Assembly: GCA_964639245.1 (NCBI GenBank)
Contig: CAZXCU010000011.1
Coordinates: 1 to 64,000 of the forward strand
DNA length: 64,000 nucleotides
Direction of reading: 5' to 3'
Source: SB15 sp964639245
Lineage (GTDB): Bacteria; Chloroflexota; Anaerolineae; Aggregatilineales; J027
Part shown: positions 17,626-25,230 of the stretch, one piece after another
Numbering within the stretch: position 1 is the stretch's first letter
Layout of the letters: each line of letters opens with the position of its first letter
Translations under genes and position numbers: made by a program
Notes under the pieces: model-generated
The model's input: only the letters and a program-made list of their open reading frames with translations
Database searches by the model: none
What the model was told of the DNA's origin: nothing

Positions 17626-18765
17626 ATGGAAGAAGCCAAACCAATCAATCTTGGGGGTGAATCGAAAGACACCCCCGCTTCATCTCCGTTCCGCGATGCT
17701 GTGCGCCTGTTTTCACAAAATCGGCTCGCTGTCATCGGTTTTATTCTCATTATCGGTTTCATTTTGATGGCTTTAACCGCCAATCTGTGGACACGGTTAG
17801 GCTTGATTGATGAACCGGGCGGGTATCGGGCGGTTCATGCGATTAATGCACCGGGGTTGCCTGCGGTTGACCCTTTTGCTGACCCCGGCACCTGCGCCCG
17901 TGACAATTTAACAACCACCGCCGAATGGTGTGAACTTATTTCCCCCGAAGACCGCATCCGTTATCCTAACCAATGCGGCACCTCTACTGCACCCGCACCT
18001 GATAAACAATGGTGTTTTGTGTTAGGGGCAGGTCAAAATGGGCAGGATTGGCTGACACAGGTCGTCTATGGCGCTCAAGTTTCGATGGCAGTCGCCTTTG
18101 TTGGCTCCAGCGTGAGTATGGTCATCGGGTTAATCTATGGCCTGTTGGCGGGGTATTATGGTGGCTGGGTAGACAATCTGATGATGCGCTTTATTGATTT
18201 TCTGTATGGGCTGCCGGGCTTGGTCATCATCATTTTGATGTCCGTCTTTTTTCGGGCGGTTCAAAGGGAGTATCAAACCGAAGGGGGCATCATCGGCTTT
18301 TTGCTGGATTTGAATGCGTCGTTGGGCGGGTTGTTGTTTTTGTTTATCGCGCTGGGGATGCTCAGTTGGATTGGTATGGCACGTCTCACACGCGGGCAGG
18401 TGCTGGCCTACCGCCAATTTGAATTTGTTGAATCTGCCCGTGCGATTGGTGCCAGTGACCGCCGTATCATTTTTATCCATTTGCTGCCCAATATTGTTGG
18501 GCCGCTGCTGGTTGCGGAAACGATGGCAATTCCCGGCTATATCTTTGCTGAAGCGTTTTTGAGTTTTATCGGGTTGGGGGTTGCGACTGGCACACCCAGT
18601 TGGGGCGCGATGATTAGCCTACCGCGTGATATTGGCGGATTTCATTCCAATCAATATATCTGGATTGTGCCGGGCATTGCGCTGGTTACACTCACCTTAG
18701 CGTTTAATTTCTTTGGGGACGGGCTGCGCGATGCGTTTGACCCGCGCTTGCGTGGGACAAAATAA
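17626..18765 (+). CDS. Peptide-type ABC transporter permease (DppC/OppC-like) with Cys-rich ectodomain
   Basis: A 379-residue permease. It has an N-terminal OppC-type segment, a first membrane span (about 34-53), a large extracytoplasmic stretch (56-142), then five further spans with the coupling motif near ESARAIGASDRRIIFIHLLPN. Typical family members are about 300 residues; the excess lies in the first external loop, which contains four Cys (C90, C102, C117, C130) that could form disulfides. The next gene, a lipoprotein, starts five bases after the stop. It should pair with the OppB-like permease encoded after that lipoprotein. Confidence 0.88.
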   Translation: MEEAKPINLGGESKDTPASSPFRDAVRLFSQNRLAVIGFILIIGFILMALTANLWTRLGLIDEPGGYRAVHAINAPGLPAVDPFADPGTCARDNLTTTAEWCELISPEDRIRYPNQCGTSTAPAPDKQWCFVLGAGQNGQDWLTQVVYGAQVSMAVAFVGSSVSMVIGLIYGLLAGYYGGWVDNLMMRFIDFLYGLPGLVIIILMSVFFRAVQREYQTEGGIIGFLLDLNASLGGLLFLFIALGMLSWIGMARLTRGQVLAYRQFEFVESARAIGASDRRIIFIHLLPNIVGPLLVAETMAIPGYIFAEAFLSFIGLGVATGTPSWGAMISLPRDIGGFHSNQYIWIVPGIALVTLTLAFNFFGDGLRDAFDPRLRGTK

Positions 18766-18770
18766 CTGTG

Positions 18771-20243
18771 ATGCGAAATCGGTTTTTATTCGTTGTTGTT
18801 TTACTGATTTTAACCGCGCTGGCCTGTTATTCTGATAGTCCATTGTGGCCGTATGAACTGACCCCTGCTCCGCCCACGGTCACGCCACCTCCCCCACCGC
18901 CAGAAGGAACATCTCGTTTTCAAGTGGGCGATTGGGCATGGCGACCTAAAACGGTCAGTCAATTAGGCATCGATGCTGATTTAACCACCTATCCCGAACC
19001 TGTCAACGTCAACAATCGTGTGCCATGCACACAGGACACGCCTCTAAAAATCTTATATTCCGGTTTTAACGCGGATGACGGCATCCTATATCACTTGGTG
19101 GACTGCAACCGTTTAGTCGGTTGGGTGCGTGACGAAGGGATTCTTGGCCCGATTACAATTCAAGTCAATGATCGGGCCCTAACCCTCGAAACAGAAACCA
19201 GCGGATTCGGTGGATTTAAGATAGAAGCCTCTGACCCACCCTATGACCCCGATAATAATTTCCGCGCCCAATTTGACTGCAAAGTCAATGACACGGTAGA
19301 TGTCATCGGGATGACGGGTTTTTCGACAGGGGAGCTGTATTACAAAATTCGCTGTGCCAATCCTTTTAATCCGGTTGCGCCGAATATTGGATGGACAACC
19401 CCGGATAAATTGTTTGGCCCGGTACGTTTTCGCAATGGCGAAGCGGGGATTGTGCCAGAGGACACAGATGAAATTCTCCTGACAGCAGAGGCAGATAGCG
19501 CTGACTCCGCAGGGAGTTGTGCGGCAGGCGCACGGGTGCTTATCACCGAAACACCCGTGCAGCGGCTTGAAACTGGGCTTTTTTATGAAATTCAATGCGG
19601 CGAAACCATCGGGTGGGTCAATCAAAATGTCCTGCTGGGGCCCGTGTTGTTTGATGTAGGCGATACAGTCTTGGTGGTTGCCCCACCCCAAGCCAACCTC
19701 CCAACCGCCGATGCGACAGAAGAAGCCACCCCGGAGGCGTTAGAGTCCATTTCAGACACGGTAGAATCCGTCTTGCTCTTGGCTGAACCTGCTGACTTAG
19801 AGAATTCATCCGGCGAATGTCCTGACAGTAGCCTAGTCCAAATTGCCGATATTGTGGGTATTGCGGACATTTTGTATTTCAAAGTGCAGTGTGGCGAAAG
19901 CGACGGTTGGCTTTCACAAGACATGATTTATGGCCCGGCTAAATACCCACTGGGTGAAACTGTCCTTTTGGGTGAACAAGCGGTGATTGGCTTTAACCGA
20001 CGTGGCATTTATCTTTCCATTGAAGTGAAGGATATTGAAGGCGATTCGGGTGGGTCAAGTGTCATTGCGGGGGAATGTGCTTATGACCAACTTGCCGCCG
20101 AACCTGTCGAAGCCAAAATTGTGGATGTTGCTTACCTGCGAAATTCGTTGCTGGAGGTTTCGGCCATTTTTTATCGCATCGCTTGTACAGACACCGAAGG
20201 CACGCTTATCGAAGGCTGGCTCAATCAGGATAGATTGGAATAA
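18771..20243 (+). CDS. Lipoprotein with five Cys-paired SH3-like repeats, embedded in ABC operon
   Basis: A 490-residue predicted lipoprotein: hydrophobic signal, lipobox LTALAC with C19, then a Pro-rich linker (about 31-46). The rest reads as five tandem repeats, each with two Cys and an ending of the form LxYxIxC...GW...L.GP. Cys pairs are C86/C112, C170/C195, C250/C276, C350/C374 and C436/C472. The repeats look SH3b-like, a fold often used for binding cell wall or proteins. A Thr/Glu-rich linker separates repeats 3 and 4. The gene sits between the two permease genes (four bases to the next), where a substrate-binding protein might be expected, but it does not resemble one. I infer an accessory or adaptor role. 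Confidence 0.7.
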   Translation: MRNRFLFVVVLLILTALACYSDSPLWPYELTPAPPTVTPPPPPPEGTSRFQVGDWAWRPKTVSQLGIDADLTTYPEPVNVNNRVPCTQDTPLKILYSGFNADDGILYHLVDCNRLVGWVRDEGILGPITIQVNDRALTLETETSGFGGFKIEASDPPYDPDNNFRAQFDCKVNDTVDVIGMTGFSTGELYYKIRCANPFNPVAPNIGWTTPDKLFGPVRFRNGEAGIVPEDTDEILLTAEADSADSAGSCAAGARVLITETPVQRLETGLFYEIQCGETIGWVNQNVLLGPVLFDVGDTVLVVAPPQANLPTADATEEATPEALESISDTVESVLLLAEPADLENSSGECPDSSLVQIADIVGIADILYFKVQCGESDGWLSQDMIYGPAKYPLGETVLLGEQAVIGFNRRGIYLSIEVKDIEGDSGGSSVIAGECAYDQLAAEPVEAKIVDVAYLRNSLLEVSAIFYRIACTDTEGTLIEGWLNQDRLE

Positions 20244-20246
20244 CCC

Positions 20247-21572
20247 ATGCGAAAATACATCATCCGGCGTGTTTTGCTCAGTATTCCCGTCCTATTTGCG
20301 ATTGTGTTTGTCACCTTTGGGCTTTCTCATGCTATGCCCGGCGGCCCATTTGACAGTTCCGGCAACCGTCGCCAACCCGCCCATATTCGCGCCCAACTCG
20401 AACAGCGCTTTGGGTTAAATAAACCCGTATTTTTTAATTTACCCTCGGATGGCAAAGGGTCAGATATTGCTAATGGCAAAACCCTGAGTGTCAAAGGCCA
20501 TTCCGATTCAGGCTTCACCACTCAGATTTTTGATAAGCCCCAAGATGCAGGCATCAAATTCTACGGCGAATATAAACTGATTGACAACGGGGCAGCCAAT
20601 TGTGTGGGACAGCGCGTTGAACCCGGTTGGGCGCTCATCTCCAAACGCGAAACCTGTGTGGTGCTGGGCGGCGACCAATCCAATATTCGTACCGAAGTAC
20701 GAGAAGGTTGGGTGATTGACCCGTTGGATGCCCAATATTGGCAATATTTGTGGAATGTTGTGCAGTTGGATTTTGGCCCTTCCTTGGATGAAGCCTTTGT
20801 CCGTCAGAATCGACAAGTGACAGACATCATCAGCGACCGGGTACCGGTTTCGATGCAACTGGGCATTTTTTCTACCTTGGTCGGTTTTTCGCTGGGAATC
20901 CCCTTAGGTGTTATTGCGGCGGTTTATCACAACACCCTGATTGATTATACAGCGACCTTTTTTGCGGTTTTTGGGCAGTCCATCCCGGCGATTGTACTTG
21001 CCCCATTGCTCATTATCCTCTTTGTTAATACGCTGGACATCCTCCCAAACCCAGATGGGCGCATTTGGAAAGAAGATAATCCGCTTGACCCCGCTTATAT
21101 TGATAAAACGCTGCTGGAAGGGGAGTTTAATATCTATTTTGACCGCCTCTTCCAGTATGTTAAAGTGCTAGCCCTACCTGTTTTGACCATTGGTACGGGT
21201 ATGAGCGCGGGGATTGCCCGTTTGACCCGTGCCACGTTGCTGCAAGTTCTCAACGAAGATTATATTCGGACGGCACGTTCTAAAGGGCTACGCGAACGCC
21301 GCATTACCTACTTGCACGCCCTCAAAAATGCGCTAATTCCAGTGGTGACAGCCGTTGGCCCGTTGTTAGCTGGAATTGTTTCTGGCAGTTTTGTCATTGA
21401 ATTGATTTTTTCCATTCCCGGTATGGGGTCAACCTTCATTGATGCCGTTCAGGGACGCGATTACACCACCATCATGGGTGCAACCATCTTTTTTTCGAGC
21501 TTGCTCATCATTGGCAATCTCTTGGTGGACATCATGTATACGTGGCTTGACCCGCGTATTCGCTTTGATTAA
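20247..21572 (+). CDS. Peptide-type ABC transporter permease (DppB/OppB-like) with inserted ectodomain
   Basis: A 441-residue permease of the OppB/DppB family. MRKYIIRRVLLSIPVLFAIV opens the protein as in other members, and the C-terminal coupling region ARSKGLRERRITYLHALKNA is intact. Between LNKP (about 57-60) and QYWQYLWNVVQLDFGPS (about 163-179) there is an insertion of about 100 residues not found in the usual 310-residue proteins. It carries C119 and C137 and ends in REGWVIDP, which resembles the repeat ends of the neighbouring lipoprotein. A shorter insertion lies near 265-300. No binding-protein gene follows; the operon ends here. Confidence 0.87.
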   Translation: MRKYIIRRVLLSIPVLFAIVFVTFGLSHAMPGGPFDSSGNRRQPAHIRAQLEQRFGLNKPVFFNLPSDGKGSDIANGKTLSVKGHSDSGFTTQIFDKPQDAGIKFYGEYKLIDNGAANCVGQRVEPGWALISKRETCVVLGGDQSNIRTEVREGWVIDPLDAQYWQYLWNVVQLDFGPSLDEAFVRQNRQVTDIISDRVPVSMQLGIFSTLVGFSLGIPLGVIAAVYHNTLIDYTATFFAVFGQSIPAIVLAPLLIILFVNTLDILPNPDGRIWKEDNPLDPAYIDKTLLEGEFNIYFDRLFQYVKVLALPVLTIGTGMSAGIARLTRATLLQVLNEDYIRTARSKGLRERRITYLHALKNALIPVVTAVGPLLAGIVSGSFVIELIFSIPGMGSTFIDAVQGRDYTTIMGATIFFSSLLIIGNLLVDIMYTWLDPRIRFD

Positions 21573-21583
21573 TCCACGATTTC

Positions 21584-21611
21584 TTGTGGTTTTGCCTGCT
21601 CTCGATAGAAT
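21584..21611 (+). promoter_or_regulatory. Putative promoter of the FHA gene
   Basis: TTGTGG (21584-21589) and TAGAAT (21606-21611) with a 16-base spacer lie 33 bases before the FHA-protein start codon. The -35 match is weak (three of six). Confidence 0.35.
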
Positions 21612-21643
21612 CAAAATAAGAGTCGGAGAGAAGGTAACGTGCT

Positions 21644-23692
21644 ATGTCGTCTCCCTATGGGCGGTTAGAAATTTACTGGCCTGAAGGCCCTGTTGAAAAC
21701 TTCATCCTTGCCAAAGAAACCGTAGCAATTGGACGGCAGACGGGCAATGACTTGGTGTTAGACCGCAAAGGCGTTTCACGCTACCACGTCACGCTGCGTT
21801 CCGAAAACGGGCAGGTCGTTTTAGAAGACCTTGAATCGGTCAATGGGGTGTACATCGACAGTGGGCGCTTGGCTTCTGGCGAAAAACGGGTGCTACGCGG
21901 CGGGGAAGAAATTCAAATCGCTGATGTGCGGATGGTTATTTACATCTATGATGCGCTTGATGATACTGTTCCCACCGAAGCCCAGAATACGACCTATCTC
22001 GAAAACGAACTTGTCACCGCCAATTTCAACCCCCCAGAAATGACTGCGGTTCCCGGCGCAGATGTGAAAGCGGCTCTCTTGCTCGAAAATCTTGCTCAGG
22101 ACTCGGCCCGCTATCGCATTCAAATTGACGGTGTTCCCCGTGAATGGGTGCGCCTTGACCGCACCGAAGTCCAGCTTGCAAGTGGCGCACAAACCGAAGT
22201 TCTGGTCAGTTTTAAACCTGCCCGTCGTAGCGATACCCTTCCCGGTAATTATCCTTTTTCGGTTATTGTTGAACCAGTTGACCGTCCCGAAAGCATCATT
22301 CGGATTGAGTCGCAACTTAAGGTTGGCAAATACAGCGGGTTTGGAATGGTGATGGCAACAGAGCTGATTGAAGGCAGCACCCCATTTCATCTGCATGTGC
22401 ATAATCACGGCAACGCTGCCCTCGCGGTGAGTTTTCGCGGGGTCGACCCGACCAATGCCTTAGCCTATTCCTTAAGTCCGCGTGCGGTCACGCTGCAAGC
22501 GGGGGAACGTCAAACCATTGAAGGGACAATTCAATCTCAAAAAGGCACGCTCATCGGCAAAGCCAGAGAATATAAATATGATGTTATTGCCCTTTCCCAT
22601 GATTCGGCAGGTTTTCAGGCGGCAGTGGGCGGAAGGTATGTTGCCAAGCCGATGTTGCCCGCGTGGGTAGCAACATTGGCTGTACCTGTGGTTGCCATTG
22701 CAGCCATCGGATTAATTGCCCTACTTGCTTTGTTGCTTGGCGGGGGAGATGAGGGCGACTCTGATAAAATTATTAACCCGATCATCGCCAGTTTTGCGGC
22801 TTCTCAAGCAGAAGTGGAACTTGGTCAGCCTGTCGAACTGGTTTGGGAGGTGGACAATGCCCGAGCAATCAATATTAGTTTTGCCCGTCCCAATCAGCCT
22901 CCACAAACCATTCCCGTCGATGACCCCACCAGCAATTCCTATCAATTGCAACTTCAAACCACCGGACGGTATGATATTACGCTCATGGTTGAAAATACCG
23001 GCGGGGTACAAACGCAGCTGACCTCAGTGAAGGTAAAACCCCATATCGTCTCCTTTGAATCTACCCCTCAAACCCTGCTTCAAAATATCACGCAAAATAT
23101 CGAATTTCGTTGGAAGGTTGAAGGGGCCGCCTCACTCAATGGACAGCCACAAATCTTCTTGGAAAGCAGCGAAATTCCTAACATTCAACTGAACGCGGTC
23201 TTTGCCGAAGGTGCTACTAGCCAAGCAATTTTCCCGCCAAGTGCGGTGAGTGTGACCTTGCGGGTGGTGGGGGAAGATGGTACAGAAAATACCCGCACGC
23301 TCGCCATTGCAGTAGAAGAACCGCGCTGTTTGCTGTCTAACCCCCAAGCCAATATTCATATCGGGCCGAATCTTAATTTTGATGTCGTTGGAACTTTTAG
23401 GGACATTGGTACAGTGGTTAGCCCGATTGTTCGTAATGCAGAAAATACGTGGTTACAAATTATCTTTAATGGGCAGCCTGTTTGGGTGCGGGTGGCAGAT
23501 TTTCAATGTGAAGGTTTTGACCCAGCCCAACTCAATGTGGCAGTCAATATCCCGGCAACACCGACTTTGCAACCGACGGCAACCGCCACTTTCACCCCGA
23601 CACCTATTCCACCAACCATCATCCCAACGACGGTTGTGCCGCGTACACCACGTCCTTCCGCTACCCCCAGACCACAACGGACACCGGGATAA
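21644..23692 (+). CDS. FHA-domain membrane protein with extracytoplasmic SH3-like tail
   Basis: A 682-residue protein. Residues 15-100 are an FHA domain, which binds phosphothreonine peptides (IGRQTGNDL, GVSRYHVTL and SVNGVYID carry the conserved Gly-Arg, Ser-x-x-His and Asn-Gly). Two Ig-like or CARDB-like regions follow (about 125-330). A membrane span lies near 343-365. Outside are two more beta-rich domains and an SH3-like segment (about 565-625), ending in a Thr/Pro-rich tail. FHA proteins usually read out Ser/Thr kinases; a candidate kinase lies at 56974-59121, not adjacent. The M1 peptidase gene follows seven bases after the stop. Confidence 0.82.
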   Translation: MSSPYGRLEIYWPEGPVENFILAKETVAIGRQTGNDLVLDRKGVSRYHVTLRSENGQVVLEDLESVNGVYIDSGRLASGEKRVLRGGEEIQIADVRMVIYIYDALDDTVPTEAQNTTYLENELVTANFNPPEMTAVPGADVKAALLLENLAQDSARYRIQIDGVPREWVRLDRTEVQLASGAQTEVLVSFKPARRSDTLPGNYPFSVIVEPVDRPESIIRIESQLKVGKYSGFGMVMATELIEGSTPFHLHVHNHGNAALAVSFRGVDPTNALAYSLSPRAVTLQAGERQTIEGTIQSQKGTLIGKAREYKYDVIALSHDSAGFQAAVGGRYVAKPMLPAWVATLAVPVVAIAAIGLIALLALLLGGGDEGDSDKIINPIIASFAASQAEVELGQPVELVWEVDNARAINISFARPNQPPQTIPVDDPTSNSYQLQLQTTGRYDITLMVENTGGVQTQLTSVKVKPHIVSFESTPQTLLQNITQNIEFRWKVEGAASLNGQPQIFLESSEIPNIQLNAVFAEGATSQAIFPPSAVSVTLRVVGEDGTENTRTLAIAVEEPRCLLSNPQANIHIGPNLNFDVVGTFRDIGTVVSPIVRNAENTWLQIIFNGQPVWVRVADFQCEGFDPAQLNVAVNIPATPTLQPTATATFTPTPIPPTIIPTTVVPRTPRPSATPRPQRTPG

Positions 23693-23698
23693 TATAGC

Positions 23699-25153
23699 AT
23701 GAAAATTATGGTTATTTTCTTAATCATTTTTTCCCTTTTGCCATCATCCGATGCAGAAGCAACACTATTAAAAGATGAAATTTTTGCTCAAGGCTTGCGG
23801 GCAGAATTTGCAGATGATCTTGCCCGTTTTCCTGATGTCCCACGCTACCGATTTAATTTAATTTTGCTGCCGGACTTCACCCAAGCACGCTTAAGCGGGT
23901 CGCTTGAACTCACGTATACCAATCCCACCTCGGATACCCTCAATGAATTGGTGTTCCGGCTCTATCCGAATTTAGACTCGTTTGGCGGGCAGGCTACCTT
24001 GAGCCAGATTCGTGTTGGCGAAATCCCCGTGAGTGCATCCTACGACGAAACCGAAACAATTGCGACGATTCGACTCCCCCAACCGCTTGCCCCACAAGCT
24101 CAAATTGTCCTGACTTTGCAGTACAATGCGGTTGTTTTTCACGGTGAACAGCAGTTGTATCGTCAATACAGCTATCTGGAAACCGAATTGGCACTTGCCA
24201 GCACCCTGCCACTTTTATCTGTCTATAGACCAGGCAGTGGATGGTGGCAGGAAACCCGTCACCCCCGCGGCGATGCGGTTTACAGCGAAACCGCTCATTT
24301 TGATGTGACGCTGGCTGCCCCCGCCTACCTAAAGGTCATTACCTCTGGGGCATTGGTTGAGGAACGAACAGAGGAAACCAATAATATGATTGTTCGCCGC
24401 TATGCCGCGCCACTTATGCGGGATTTTTCGATCATGGCGAGCGCCAATTACCAGACGATTTCTGCCCAATTTGAAGATATTCAGGTCAATATCCACTATT
24501 TATCGGACGCGGCGGGGGCAGAAGCAGCGCTCCAATGGACACTTGATTCAATGACCGCTTTTACCCAAGCCTATGGCGACTATGTATATAGCGAATTGGA
24601 TGTTGTTGAAACCTATACCAGTGCGGGCGGGATTGAATATCCGGGCTTGATTGTGGTTGCCAATGATTTGTGGCGGGCGGACGAATTTTATTTTGAGGTC
24701 GTCACGGTGCATGAGGTAGCCCATCAATGGTGGTACAGTATGGTTGGGAACGACCAGACTTTGTATCCTTTTCTGGACGAAGCCCTCACTGAATATTCTG
24801 TTTCTGTCTATTGGCGCTACATTGGCGGAGAAGCGGGTTATGAAGCAGCAATAAGCGCCGAGCAGCAGCGTTTTGAGAGCTTTGCAGGTGGCACCGAGAT
24901 GAAAATTGGGTTTACCCCGTCCGATTACAATACAGAAACCTATTCGCGGATTGTGTATGGTAAGGGCGCGTATTTTTTCCATACCCTTTCTACCGTATTA
25001 GGGCAGGATATTTTTCTGAGTGCCATCCAGCGTTACCTCTCGGATTATCGCTATGGAATTGCAACCCCGTTTGATTTGCAGACCGTTTTGGAAACGACCT
25101 CCGGGATGCAGTTGGATGCTTTATTCTTGGAATGGGTGGGGTATTCCAACTAA
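23699..25153 (+). CDS. Exported M1-family zinc aminopeptidase
   Basis: A 484-residue metallopeptidase that removes N-terminal residues from peptides. The zinc motif is HEVAH (H338, E339, H342) and the third ligand Glu361 lies in DEALTEYS exactly 18 residues later. GIEYPG (311-316) stands in for the GAMEN exopeptidase motif. An N-terminal signal sequence (about 1-20) points to export, so it probably digests peptides outside the membrane. It has only the N-terminal beta domain and catalytic domain; the C-terminal domains of full-length PepN are absent. The start has little ribosome-binding signal and may depend on coupling with the FHA gene. Confidence 0.87.
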   Translation: MKIMVIFLIIFSLLPSSDAEATLLKDEIFAQGLRAEFADDLARFPDVPRYRFNLILLPDFTQARLSGSLELTYTNPTSDTLNELVFRLYPNLDSFGGQATLSQIRVGEIPVSASYDETETIATIRLPQPLAPQAQIVLTLQYNAVVFHGEQQLYRQYSYLETELALASTLPLLSVYRPGSGWWQETRHPRGDAVYSETAHFDVTLAAPAYLKVITSGALVEERTEETNNMIVRRYAAPLMRDFSIMASANYQTISAQFEDIQVNIHYLSDAAGAEAALQWTLDSMTAFTQAYGDYVYSELDVVETYTSAGGIEYPGLIVVANDLWRADEFYFEVVTVHEVAHQWWYSMVGNDQTLYPFLDEALTEYSVSVYWRYIGGEAGYEAAISAEQQRFESFAGGTEMKIGFTPSDYNTETYSRIVYGKGAYFFHTLSTVLGQDIFLSAIQRYLSDYRYGIATPFDLQTVLETTSGMQLDALFLEWVGYSN

Positions 25154-25183
25154 AACACACATGTCTCTGCTTTTAAAATCAAC

Positions 25184-25221
25184 AAGGGACTTCTTCCACT
25201 TAGTGCAGAAGAAATCCCCTT
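25184..25221 (-). terminator. Intrinsic terminator of gyrB
   Basis: An imperfect inverted repeat of about 14 bp lies in the gap between the convergent peptidase and gyrB genes. Read on the minus strand it is followed by TTGTTGATTTT, so it fits best as the gyrB terminator; on the plus strand the T-tract is poor. Confidence 0.6.
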
Positions 25222-25230
25222 ATAAGTCAG

